Shown: piece by piece, positions 34,583 to 43,677 of the stretch
Position numbering within the stretch: the stretch's first letter is position 1
How the letters are laid out: the number at the start of each line of letters is the position of its first letter
Source: Haloarcula ordinaria
GTDB lineage: Archaea > Halobacteriota > Halobacteria > Halobacteriales > Haloarculaceae
DNA length: 64,000 bases
Direction of reading: 5' to 3'
NCBI RefSeq assembly: GCF_029338275.1
Contig: NZ_CP119790.1
Span: forward strand, 186,001 to 250,000
Position numbers and translations under genes: made by a program
The notes under the pieces: model-generated
Databases searched by the model: none
The model's input: the letters and a program-made list of their open reading frames with translations, nothing else
What the model was told of the DNA's origin: nothing

Positions 34583-35940
34583 TCCACCCAGACTGTCTTG
34601 CGATTGACGAACTCCATGATGCCCGCATTCGAGAGTTCGCGGCCGTAGCCAGATTCCTTGACCCCGCCAAACGGGACCCGTGGATCGGACTTCACCAGCT
34701 GATTCACGTAAACGTTCCCAGCGTCGATCTGTCGAGCGAGGCGCTCGCCGCGCTCGCGGTCTTCGGTCCAGATGCTCGCACCCAGACCGAACTCGGTATC
34801 GTTCGCTTTCACGATCGCCGCGTCCTCGTCTGGGACCTCATAGACGGCGGCGACGGGCCCGAACGTCTCCTCACTGTCGGCCGGACAGCCCTCGGGGACA
34901 TCGGCGAGGATCGTCGGGGGGTAGTACGCACCCTGCCGATCGAGGGGTTCACCTCCCGTGACGACCCGTGCACCCGCCTCGACGCTCGCCTCGACCTGTC
35001 TGTGGAGGTCTTCCAGGAGATCTTGACGGGCCTGGGGGCCGACGTCGGTCTCCTCGTCCATCGGATCGCCAACCGTGAGTGACGAGACCGCTTCGGTGAA
35101 CTTGTCGAGGAACGCCTGGTACACGTCCGTGTGAACGATGAATCGCTTGGCTGCGATACATGACTGCCCACCGTTCTGGTTTCGCGCCCACGTGCCGGTC
35201 TCGGCGGCGGCCGAGATATCGGCGTCGTCGAGGACGATGAACGGGTCGCTTCCGCCGAGTTCCAGCACAGTCTTTTTGAGGTGCTCGCCCGCTGTCGACG
35301 CGACAGCCCTCCCAGCCGGTCCACTTCCGGTCAGTGTTGCGGCTCGGATGCGGTCGTCCGCGAGGATCCCGTCGACGAGATCCGACGGAATCAGCAGTGA
35401 CTGGAAGACCCCCTCGGGGTAGCCAGCCTCGCGAAACACCTCCTCGATTGCCATCGAACAGCCGGGGACGTTCGACGCGTGTTTCAGCAGCCCGACGTTC
35501 CCCGCCGTCAGCGAGGGGGCGGCAAATCTGAATACCTGCCAGAACGGGAAGTTCCACGGCATTACTGCGAGTATTGGTCCCAGTGGCTCGTAAACGGTCT
35601 CGACTGCCGCTCCCGGTGGGCTAAGGTGGCCCTCGGGCTCCAGGTACGCACTCGCATGTTCCGCGTAGTGATCACAGCCCCACGCACACTTTTCGACCTC
35701 TGCGATAGCTTGCGAGATCGGTTTACCCATCTCCCGAGTCATCGTTTCGGCGTACTTGTACTTGTTCGCACGCAGGACTTCACCGGCGGCTGCAAGCAGT
35801 TCTTCGCGCTCCCGAACCGGCCGGCGGCGCCAGTCATGGAAAGCTGCATTCGCCTGGTCGAGAGCTTCTTCGACCCTCGATTGGGTGTGCTCCGCGTACG
35901 ATTCGATTCGCTCGCCAGTCGACGGGTCGACTACATCCAT
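34579..35940 (-). CDS. NAD(P)-dependent aldehyde dehydrogenase, succinate-semialdehyde type
   Basis: 453 residues. The ALDH catalytic pair is visible: Glu in TVLELGGSDPFIVLDDADIS and the nucleophile Cys in NQNGGQSCIAAKRFIVH. The cofactor region LTGSGPAGRAVASTAGEHLK and the ending PFGGVKESGYGRELS are typical of succinate-semialdehyde dehydrogenases. Its stop overlaps the ThDP enzyme start. Together they suggest oxidation of an aldehyde made by, or feeding, the ThDP enzyme; the true substrate is not known. Confidence 0.9.
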   Translation of the reverse strand: MDVVDPSTGERIESYAEHTQSRVEEALDQANAAFHDWRRRPVREREELLAAAGEVLRANKYKYAETMTREMGKPISQAIAEVEKCAWGCDHYAEHASAYLEPEGHLSPPGAAVETVYEPLGPILAVMPWNFPFWQVFRFAAPSLTAGNVGLLKHASNVPGCSMAIEEVFREAGYPEGVFQSLLIPSDLVDGILADDRIRAATLTGSGPAGRAVASTAGEHLKKTVLELGGSDPFIVLDDADISAAAETGTWARNQNGGQSCIAAKRFIVHTDVYQAFLDKFTEAVSSLTVGDPMDEETDVGPQARQDLLEDLHRQVEASVEAGARVVTGGEPLDRQGAYYPPTILADVPEGCPADSEETFGPVAAVYEVPDEDAAIVKANDTEFGLGASIWTEDRERGERLARQIDAGNVYVNQLVKSDPRVPFGGVKESGYGRELSNAGIMEFVNRKTVWVE

Positions 35941-36318
35941 GTCGTTGTAGATTGGGCGTGAAAGAGGTTAACTCACAGGGTGCCACCGGCTCCTGCACGT
36001 CAGCGGAGCGGACTGCGCGGCGGCGAGATACCGGCCATGTTGAGCGCTAAGGGGCCGTTCAGTCCCGATGCCGGAGCATTCAAGCGAGTTTACGGTCCTG
36101 GAGAAGACGATGTCTCGGTCAGAGGAGTGCGGTCTGTGCCAGTCCGAGGAAAATAAAATGCCCGAGGACGCCGGTCACGGTTGTGATGAAGACCGTGAGG
36201 ATGCGTTCTATCCTCACGGATGTCCGGAGGCCGACGGACGCCACCTGGGCTCGGTGACGCAGCGGCGAGAGCCGTACTACTATGTAGACTCCACCGCAAC
36301 TCATACATAATTGATTCT
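35941..36318. other. Divergent region between aldehyde dehydrogenase and SLC13 permease
   Basis: 378 bases. A minus-strand frame at 36119-36361 has a hydrophobic stretch (RILTVFITTVTGVLGHFIF) that might be a transporter-tail remnant, but support is poor. A TATA-like CATACATAATTG precedes the SLC13 start. Confidence 0.35.
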
Positions 36319-38280
36319 GTGACGGACGGATTGTACACCCTCGCACTGGCGACGCCGGCACTCCTTCAGCAGCTGCCGGTCTCGATCGATGTGTTCGTCG
36401 TGCTCGCTGTCGTTGCCATCGCGCTCATCCTGTTCGTCCTCCAGCCAGTCTCGATCGATACGACTGCCATCGCGCTGATGGTCGCGCTCATCCTCCTCGG
36501 TCCGTGGACAGGTGTCTCCCCAGAAGAGGGCGTGTCAGGCTTCTCGAACCCCGCGACGCTCACTGTGCTGGCGATGTTCATCCTCAGCGAGGGAGTGCGA
36601 CAGACCGGCGTCATCCAGATCCTCACCCAGAAGATGGAGTCGTTCGCGGGAGACAGCGAGTCACGACAGCTCCTCGCGACGGTCGGACTGGCCGGCCCAT
36701 CGGCGGGCTTCGTTAACAACACGCCCATCGTCGCCGTACTCATCCCCGCCGTCACGAACCTCGCTCGGAAGACCGGGACCTCGCCGTCGAAGCTGCTGAT
36801 TCCGCTGTCGTTCGCGTCGATGATGGGCGGGACTCTCACCGTCATCGGGACGTCGACGAACCTGCTTGCGAGCGATATCTGGGCGCAGGTCGGTCCGACC
36901 GGCGAGCCGTTCTCGCTGTTTGAGTTCACACAACTGGGGGCCGTCGTACTGGCTGTCGGCATCGTCTATCTACTGACCGTTGGGCGATACCTCACACCCG
37001 CCCGGATCACCGCCGAAGGATCCCCCACAGACCAGTTCGGGATGGCCGACTACCTGACCGACGTCGTCGTGCACGAGGACTCCGAGCTCGTCGGGTCGCA
37101 GGTTCGAGAGCTGCGGCGCGGCGACCTCGATCTGGATGTATTCGAGATCGTACGCAACGGCCGCAGCATCGTCCGCGGCCTCCCGAGCGAGCGGATCCAC
37201 GCTGGCGACGTCCTTTCCGTGAGAGCGAGCCAGGAGACGCTCGAACAGGTCATCGGCGACGACCACCTCGATTTCCTGCCGGAACTCCTCGACGCCGCAG
37301 AGGACGGGCACGAACCGCTCCCTGACGGGTTCGTGCCCGAACACCACGCGTGGAGCCGACCGTTAGCGACACCCGACCCGAACACGAACGACGACGAGAG
37401 CAAGGAAAAATCAGAGGAAGCCGAGGATGAAATTTCGCTCACGGAGATCGTGTTGCTCCCTGGGACGTGGTTGAACAGACGGGACGGCGTTGTCGGATTC
37501 GAACGCGACTACGACGCGACAGTGCTTGCGGTTCGCCGGGGGAATGAAGTGATTCGCCAGCGCCTCCGGGACGTGCGCCTGCAGGGCGGTGACGTGTTGC
37601 TCGTCCAGACGAGCGAAGACGTTCTCGACCGATTCCGGGCGGACAACAATATCGTCGTCTCCAGTGACAGACGCTGGAAGGACTTCGACCGGACACAGAT
37701 CCCCATCGCACTAGGCATCGTTGCCGGCGTCGTCGGACTGGCCGCACTCGAGTATCTCCCGATCATGGTCAGCGCGCTCGCCGGCGTCGTCGCGATGCTC
37801 TTTTCGGGCATTCTCCGACCCGCAGACGCCTACGAGGCCGTCGACTGGGATGTCATCTTCCTAATCGCGGGCGTCATCCCTCTCGGCATCGCGTTCGAGG
37901 CGTCCGGAACGGCTGACCTAATCGCGACGGGCATCGTGGCCGGGAGTGCCGTCCTCACACCGATTGCGATGCTCGCGACGTTCTACATCGGCACCGCGAT
38001 CATCACGGAGATGGTGAGCAACAACGCGAGCGTCGTGTTGATGCTTCCAATCGCTGTCGAGGTCGCGGGGCAACTCGGCGTCAACGCCTTCGCGTTCGCC
38101 CTTGCGGTGACGTTCGCCGCCAGCACGCCCCTGCTCAGCCCAGTGGGCTACCAGACGAATCTCATGGTCTATGGGCCTGGCGGCTACAAGTTCACTGACT
38201 TCGCGCGCGTTGGTGCGCCGCTCCAGCTCATCCTGACCGTCGTCACGACGGCCGGCATCGCATTCTTCTGGGGGCTATGA
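36319..38280 (+). CDS. SLC13 (DASS-type) permease with two RCK_C domains, paralogue
   Basis: 653 residues from GTG 36319 (an earlier in-frame start has poor composition). The plan is the same as the protein at 23722: GFSNPATLTVLAMFILSEGV, GFVNNTPIVAVLIPAVTNLA, two RCK_C domains (DYLTDVVVHEDSELVGSQVR and a second after an acidic insert rich in Asp/Glu/Ser), then the closing membrane block ending GIAFFWGL. The insert between the RCK_C domains is longer than in the first paralogue. A CNNM-type gene follows at 86 bases. Confidence 0.92.
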   Translation: MTDGLYTLALATPALLQQLPVSIDVFVVLAVVAIALILFVLQPVSIDTTAIALMVALILLGPWTGVSPEEGVSGFSNPATLTVLAMFILSEGVRQTGVIQILTQKMESFAGDSESRQLLATVGLAGPSAGFVNNTPIVAVLIPAVTNLARKTGTSPSKLLIPLSFASMMGGTLTVIGTSTNLLASDIWAQVGPTGEPFSLFEFTQLGAVVLAVGIVYLLTVGRYLTPARITAEGSPTDQFGMADYLTDVVVHEDSELVGSQVRELRRGDLDLDVFEIVRNGRSIVRGLPSERIHAGDVLSVRASQETLEQVIGDDHLDFLPELLDAAEDGHEPLPDGFVPEHHAWSRPLATPDPNTNDDESKEKSEEAEDEISLTEIVLLPGTWLNRRDGVVGFERDYDATVLAVRRGNEVIRQRLRDVRLQGGDVLLVQTSEDVLDRFRADNNIVVSSDRRWKDFDRTQIPIALGIVAGVVGLAALEYLPIMVSALAGVVAMLFSGILRPADAYEAVDWDVIFLIAGVIPLGIAFEASGTADLIATGIVAGSAVLTPIAMLATFYIGTAIITEMVSNNASVVLMLPIAVEVAGQLGVNAFAFALAVTFAASTPLLSPVGYQTNLMVYGPGGYKFTDFARVGAPLQLILTVVTTAGIAFFWGL

Positions 38281-38366
38281 TGAAACAGAATCACGACTGC
38301 GACGTGCGCTAAGGCGGCGCGACAGCAGCCGCCCCCTACAAGGCCCCCACACGCCAATACCGGTGT

Positions 38367-39707
38367 ATGGTCGAGTTGATCTCTATCGGTGGGTTGTTCC
38401 TCGCGTTCTTCCTCGTGGTCATGAATGGGGTGTTCGTCGCCGCCGAATTCGCGTTCGTAAAAATCCGGCCGACCCGGGTGAACGCGCTCGTCGACCGCGG
38501 GAAACCCGGTGCAGGACTGGTACAGGATGCCATCGAGAACCTCGACGGTTATCTCGCCGTCAGCCAGCTCGGGATTACGCTCTCCTCACTCGGCCTCGGG
38601 TGGATCGGTGAGCCGGCTGTCGCAGCGCTCATCGAACCCATTCTCGGGGAACTGCTACCTGCAGGCGTGATTCATCTGGTGGCGTTCGCGCTGGGATTCG
38701 GCTCCATCACGTTTCTCCACGTCGTGTTCGGCGAACTCGCACCGAAGACCTTTGCTATCCAGGAGGCCGAACGGGTGGCGCTCCTCGTTGCGCCGTTCAT
38801 GAAGTTCTGTTACTACCTGTTCCTGCCCGGCCTCGTCGTTTTCAACGGCACCGCGAACTACTTCACCAGCCTCGTCGGCGTGTCGCCAGCGTCCGAAAGC
38901 GAAGAAACCCATTCCGAGGAAGAGATCCTGATGATTCTCACGCGCGCCGAGGAAACAGGACACGTCGACCTTGATGAGGTCGAGATGATCGAGAGCGTCT
39001 TCGACCTCGGCGACACGCTCGCCCGGGAGATCATGGTGCCACGCCCCGACGTGGAAACCGTGTCCGCCTCGATGGCGCTTTCAGAACTTCGTGCGGTTGC
39101 CGCCAGCGGGACCTACACTCGATACATCGTCCTCGACGAAGACGGGGACCAGCCAATTGGGTTCGTCCACGCGAAAGACATCCTCCAGGCGAGCGAAACC
39201 GAAGCCGATCACGACTCAATCACTGCACGGGACCTCGCACGAGAAGTCCTGGTAGTACCGGAGACGCGACGGATCGACGCAATTCTCGCAGAGTTTCAGA
39301 CGTATGGTGGTGGCCAGATTGCCGTCGTCATCGACGAATGGGGCGTTTTCGAGGGAATCGTGACCATTGAGGACATCCTTGAGGAGATCGTCGGCGACAT
39401 TCGAGACGAATTCGACACTGCACCACAGGCCCCCGCTATCGAGCAGCGAGATGACGGAACGTACGTTGTCGACGGTGGCGTTCCTGTCCAAGACGTGAAC
39501 GAACAGCTCGGCGCCACGTTCGAGACCGACCAAGTTGAGACGATTGGCGGATTCGTCTTTAGCCAGCTTGGACGAGAACCTGAGGTCGGTGACCAAATCG
39601 ACCAGCAGGGACACGTCTTTCGTGTCGACGCCGTCGACAACGCACGAATCGAACGCCTCGTAATCCAGACACCTGGGACATCTCAGACGGAGACTGCGGA
39701 AGAATAA
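38367..39707 (+). CDS. CNNM/CorC (hemolysin C) family membrane protein with CBS domains
   Basis: 446 residues: an N-terminal DUF21 transmembrane domain (about 1-195, VMNGVFVAAEFAFVKIRPTR), a CBS pair (about 205-345; REIMVPRPDVETVSASMALS, then FEGIVTIEDILEEIVGDI) and a CorC_HlyC domain at the end (YVVDGGVPVQDVNEQLGATF). The family is tied to magnesium or cobalt efflux. Length is normal. It lies in the ion-homeostasis region. Confidence 0.92.
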   Translation: MVELISIGGLFLAFFLVVMNGVFVAAEFAFVKIRPTRVNALVDRGKPGAGLVQDAIENLDGYLAVSQLGITLSSLGLGWIGEPAVAALIEPILGELLPAGVIHLVAFALGFGSITFLHVVFGELAPKTFAIQEAERVALLVAPFMKFCYYLFLPGLVVFNGTANYFTSLVGVSPASESEETHSEEEILMILTRAEETGHVDLDEVEMIESVFDLGDTLAREIMVPRPDVETVSASMALSELRAVAASGTYTRYIVLDEDGDQPIGFVHAKDILQASETEADHDSITARDLAREVLVVPETRRIDAILAEFQTYGGGQIAVVIDEWGVFEGIVTIEDILEEIVGDIRDEFDTAPQAPAIEQRDDGTYVVDGGVPVQDVNEQLGATFETDQVETIGGFVFSQLGREPEVGDQIDQQGHVFRVDAVDNARIERLVIQTPGTSQTETAEE

Positions 39708-39747
39708 TCGGATCGAAAGCGGTGGTTTTTAAACGGGGCACAAGAGG

Positions 39748-40173
39748 GTGGTCCGGCTGAGCGGGGCATACTCGACAAAGAGTCTTGAAATAGTTGACCG
39801 ACATAATGAGGCACTGTTCGAGTTCCTCTGGTGTCCCGTCTGCGGGCAGGAGGTCTTTACCCACGTTCCCTTCGAGGGGGTGTTCTGCAAGAACTGCAAC
39901 ACGCAGGTCGAACTCCAAGAGTCCCGAGAGACACGCGGCTACGAGGAGGCCGTGCTCGCCTGCTTCGATACCGCCACGATCTGGATCCTCCACGTCGACG
40001 AGAAACTGTGTCGCGATCTTCCGGATGGATCGGCGCGGGTGAAGATCCTCGGCGCACCAGATGCTTACGATGTCGATTGGTGGAGTCCGGAGCCAGGTGA
40101 GGACTGGGACCCTGTGGAGCGCGGAGAGTTCGACGACATCAAGGAACCATCAGAGGTGTCGCACCTGGCGTAG
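39748..40173 (+). CDS. Zinc-ribbon haloarchaeal protein (DUF7567-like)
   Basis: 141 residues from GTG 39748. Relatives appear to start at the EIVDRHNEALFEFLWCPVCG segment, so the first 12 codons may be untranslated. Two knuckles, CPVC and CKNC, 18 residues apart, are followed by a compact domain with DVDWWSPEPGEDWDPVERGE. Such proteins are common on haloarchaeal plasmids; function unknown. Confidence 0.7.
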   Translation: MVRLSGAYSTKSLEIVDRHNEALFEFLWCPVCGQEVFTHVPFEGVFCKNCNTQVELQESRETRGYEEAVLACFDTATIWILHVDEKLCRDLPDGSARVKILGAPDAYDVDWWSPEPGEDWDPVERGEFDDIKEPSEVSHLA

Positions 40174-40412
40174 ATCCTTATTGAATATTCATTTAATAAT
40201 AGGTTTCAGCGGCCGTGTTGAATGCAGGGTACGTATGAAACACGGTAAATGTCTCAACTGAACACAAGGCAGATCGGCACGCAAAGGGGGATATGCACTA
40301 ATCTCCCACGATAAGGTGACCTTAGAATCAGCGCCAGTCTTGACACTAACGGGCCCAAAGAGTGGGGCTAAAGCGAGAGAAAGACGGTGTCCATTCGATC
40401 CTCCTCACAGGG

Positions 40413-41658
40413 TTAGGTCACACCGATCGATTTGAGTACACTTGTCATCGACAGTCCCTGGATGATCATGCTTGCGATGACAACTCCAAACACCGCCGAC
40501 CTGAGCTGACTTTCGAAGGGAACGGAGGGTCCGAGACTGAGCGCGAGAGCGATCGGTATCACGCCGTGCATGCCACCCCAGATTATAACGTGCTGATAGT
40601 TTACGGGGACGGGGTCCTTAATCACCTGGTTCAAGAGATTCACGATCCCGTAGATGACGCCAGCACGGACACCAATCAGAAGAAGAAGAGTAGTTAACAC
40701 GACCGGAAGGGTCCTGAGCACCTGGATTGACGAGACCTCGATGCCGATGGCGACGAACAGCATCGTTTCAGACAGGAAGACGATCTTCTCCCAGATCTCC
40801 CCTAGAAACTCGAGGTTCTCCTCACTCAGTGCATACTGTCTGGAGAATATTCCCAGGACGATGCCTGTGATTACCGTGGCGAGAATTCCACTTACGTGGA
40901 GCACGTGTTCCGCGAGGTAGAAGCCCCCGTAGACCCCAACGACCGAAATCATGAAGAGATTCGTCTTGTCGTTCACTACCCGTTGTGTTCGGTACGTGGC
41001 GTATCCAATTCCAACACCGACGAGAATACCACCGAGACTCACAATAAGAAAATTAGTCATGAATGCCCCCAACCGGCCGAACGAGAAGAGCCCCGTTCCA
41101 GTAAGATCCGTGGGGCTAGCCTCACGTACGAGTGCTAACACCGCCGAGAACAAAACGATAGCAAGTCCATCATCGAGAAGGCTCTCCCCCTCAACAAGAA
41201 CCGCTAATCGTGGTGGAGCTCCTGATTCCTCAAATAGTGAGAGGACGGCAACGGGATTTATCGGATAGGCCATCGCTCCAAATAATAGCATGATTAACAG
41301 CGCGATTCCGAAGAGCTTCGCGCCGATCCAGCCGATTGCTATAATAGCGACGGGAAGCCCGACAAGAACGGTTTATTACGATGATCAGCAAGTTGCGTCG
41401 AAACAAACCGTGATCGATCTCCGCAGCGCCATAGAACAAAATTGCGGGCAGAAATACGAAGAGGATCGTGTCATGCGTAAACAGAGGGTCGAGGCTGAAG
41501 CCGAGATACGTCTGCAGAGGAAAAATCGTCAATGTGAATCCGACTGTGACAAGTAAAACGGTGTATGGGAACGTGACTCGATTTGCCAGAAACCGGACAC
41601 CGATAGCAATTACGAAGGAGACGAGCACTCCCAATACAACAGCGGTTGTCTCGACCAT
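40413..41658 (-). pseudogene. nhaP: NhaP-type (CPA1) sodium:proton antiporter, frameshifted
   Basis: From ATG 41658 the frame gives the first three helices (VLGVLVSFVIAIGVRFLANR, ILFVFLPAILFYGAAEI) up to about 41380. It then degrades, while the +1 frame resumes near 41368 with VLVGLPVAIIAIGWIGAKLF and runs to 40413 with the ion-binding region NPVAVLSLFEE and the closing helices. A short insertion (about seven bases, ATAAACC on the minus strand) would explain the shift. The usual cytosolic C-terminal domain is absent, but a stand-alone one lies upstream at 41933. Confidence 0.82.
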
Positions 41659-41770
41659 GAGTCGTTTGCTCTCTACTGTACCCCTGGTACCTCCGTCTGC
41701 TTGAATGGTACGAGCAAGAGAGAAGTGTCGGTGCACCATCCTACGTAGCAGCTGGTTTCCCTCATTCTCG

Positions 41771-41836
41771 ATACAGTTCCTGCTCTCGATCGTTACGGTC
41801 CTCGGGATCGCGTTCTTCTGAGAGGTCCGCGTTTGA
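41771..41836 (+). pseudogene. 3' remnant of an SLC13 permease gene
   Basis: 21 codons match the C-terminus of the permease at 23722: QFLLSIVTVLGIAFF followed by TGA in place of the TGG (Trp), then EVRV and a stop. Synonymous changes show it is an old copy. The following 100 bases end with the same promoter-like element as after the intact gene, so a segment was duplicated and the rest lost. Confidence 0.8.
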
Positions 41837-41894
41837 GATGAACCGTTTTCCCGAGATAGTGCGCTAACGTCACCACATCCGACTGGGGGGAGTC

Positions 41895-41927
41895 GTACGA
41901 ACGTTGATTCATCTAACGGTCGTACTA
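41895..41927 (+). promoter_or_regulatory. Shared promoter-proximal element, copy 2
   Basis: Identical to 25652-25684 except for the two bases between the halves. It again ends 5 bases before an ATG (41933), although the two downstream proteins are unrelated. Confidence 0.6.
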
Positions 41928-41932
41928 GGAGT

Positions 41933-42334
41933 ATGACCTCGGAAGTCGAGGAGGTGTACGAACTCCTGCTGGGGCGGGAACGAGCCATAGACGCCGCACT
42001 AGACGCCGTTGCTCGACTTCACCAGGATGATGACGTTCCGACGGCGATGTACGAGGCATTCACCACCGAGTACCAACGTGAGACAGAACAGCTGCGAGCA
42101 GTTATCTCGACGCTCCGCTCTGAATACCCAGAAGTCGAACGCGAGCAGCTTCTGGTGAGCGAGCGACGCGTCCTACAGGAGGAGAAAAACGCCGTGAAAG
42201 ACGCGATTCGGGCCGGTGTCATCAATGACGACATCGGTGAGCGGCTTCTGGAGGAGATCGACCTCAAGGTCGACCTAGTAGCGGCGGGCGAGTCCACTGT
42301 ACTGGGTGGCGGAGAGGGATATGACGAGTTCTAG
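41933..42334 (+). CDS. Stand-alone NhaP-type C-terminal helical domain
   Basis: 133 residues, all helical. The segment QLLVSERRVLQEEKNAVKDA followed by IRAGVINDDIGERLLEEIDL resembles the cytosolic tail of haloarchaeal CPA1 antiporters. No membrane part is attached. It is divergent from the broken NhaP gene, so it could be a detached regulatory domain or a gene fragment that gained its own promoter. Homology is from memory of the family and should be tested. Confidence 0.6.
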   Translation: MTSEVEEVYELLLGRERAIDAALDAVARLHQDDDVPTAMYEAFTTEYQRETEQLRAVISTLRSEYPEVEREQLLVSERRVLQEEKNAVKDAIRAGVINDDIGERLLEEIDLKVDLVAAGESTVLGGGEGYDEF

Positions 42335-42483
42335 CGCGACCGTGTACGGGATCTATAGCCCGCAGTCGACGAGGGTGACGGAGACGCGGAAATAACGGTA
42401 GTGGATAATAAACGGGGTGAGGCTTGATCCGCTCGAATAGACATGATGTGGTGTGCTATGGGAGGCTCGAACTCATGTCCACA

Positions 42484-43677
42484 CTACCGCCCGGAGGCAG
42501 TCACGTCGCCGGCCCCAGTCATCGGCAGAGACTGATCGCGCTCGCTAACCGTACCAATACCCCGCCGTAATTCGAGTGCACTCGCGTAATCGCCCTGCGA
42601 GAGGATCCCGACGATTGCGCCGTCCTCCTCGACGAGGGCGTACGATGACTTCGTGGTGCCGAGTTCGACGAGTGCGTCGAAGGCGTCCGTCGTCGCCTGC
42701 ACGGTTAGCGGCTCTTCGACCATCACGTCGGCAACCGGAGTGGTTGCACGGTTGCGCTGGTCGACGTCTTTCAGGTGTTGCAGCGAGACGATACCGACAG
42801 TGGCGCCCGTCTCATCGGTGACGCCGAACTCGGTCCGCCGGTCGACGAGCATTTTGTCGACGAACTCGGCGACCGTCGAGGTGGCCGAGATGGTGCGTGA
42901 CTCGGGCGTCATAATGTCCGCGACAGTGACTCCGACGAGCAAATCTTCGAGTGCCGTCGTGCGTGACTCGGAGGTCGCCGCTCCGTAGATGAACAGGGCG
43001 ACGAACAGGAGGATGACGTTGAACGAGAACACGCCGATCACGGCGAACACTATGGCGAATATGACGCCAACACGTGCGGCGATCCGGGTGGCCTGCCCGT
43101 ACGGGCGTGTCCGAGCGAGCAGCGCTCGAAAGACCCGCCCGCCATCCATCGGGAACGCCGGAACGAGGTTGAAGATGGCGAGCGTCACGTTCACGACGGC
43201 GAGCCAGCCGACGACGAACAGTACAATGGGAAGCGACGCGGGGATGACCTGCAACAGGATGTAACAAACGACGCCGAGCAGGACGCTCGTGATAGGGCCG
43301 GCGATGGCGATCCAGAATTCGCGGTTCCACTCGCGCGGCATTGACGTCATGCTCGCAACACCGCCGAAGATCCAGAGCGTGATCGACTCGATGGTCAGTC
43401 CGTACCGGAGCGCGACCCACGAGTGACCCAACTCGTGGATGGTCACGCTCACGAACAAACCGAGTGCCGCAACAGCGCCGATCAGCCAGGGCGTCGCGCC
43501 CTGGCGCAGGACGGCAACGTCGAGTGTCGACCCGGCCAACCCATCGATGATTCCAGCGTAGAGGGCGATCTGCTGCCCACTTCCGATCAACCACGCGAGG
43601 ATGGGAAGAAAGACAATCAGGGAGATGTTGATCCGGATTGGGATGCCCCAGACGCTGGTGAGTCGATAGCTACGCAT
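42484..43677 (-). CDS. Site-2 protease-like M50 peptidase with CBS domains
   Basis: 397 residues. Membrane zinc peptidase motifs: VSVTIHELGHSWVALRYG (HExxH) and NLVPAFPMDGGRVFRALLAR (the LDG-like third ligand). A CBS pair follows (about 250-375; VADIMTPESRTISATSTVAE and SYALVEEDGAIVGILSQGDY). It likely cuts substrates within the membrane in response to an adenosine ligand. It starts in a TAATG overlap with the upstream channel gene, so they form an operon. Confidence 0.92.
   Translation of the reverse strand: MRSYRLTSVWGIPIRINISLIVFLPILAWLIGSGQQIALYAGIIDGLAGSTLDVAVLRQGATPWLIGAVAALGLFVSVTIHELGHSWVALRYGLTIESITLWIFGGVASMTSMPREWNREFWIAIAGPITSVLLGVVCYILLQVIPASLPIVLFVVGWLAVVNVTLAIFNLVPAFPMDGGRVFRALLARTRPYGQATRIAARVGVIFAIVFAVIGVFSFNVILLFVALFIYGAATSESRTTALEDLLVGVTVADIMTPESRTISATSTVAEFVDKMLVDRRTEFGVTDETGATVGIVSLQHLKDVDQRNRATTPVADVMVEEPLTVQATTDAFDALVELGTTKSSYALVEEDGAIVGILSQGDYASALELRRGIGTVSERDQSLPMTGAGDVTASGR

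Noticed and set aside
36119..36361. Hydrophobic minus-strand frame upstream of the second SLC13 gene
   Set aside because: One hydrophobic segment only, no start with good context, and no family resemblance; noted as a possible remnant in the intergenic entry.
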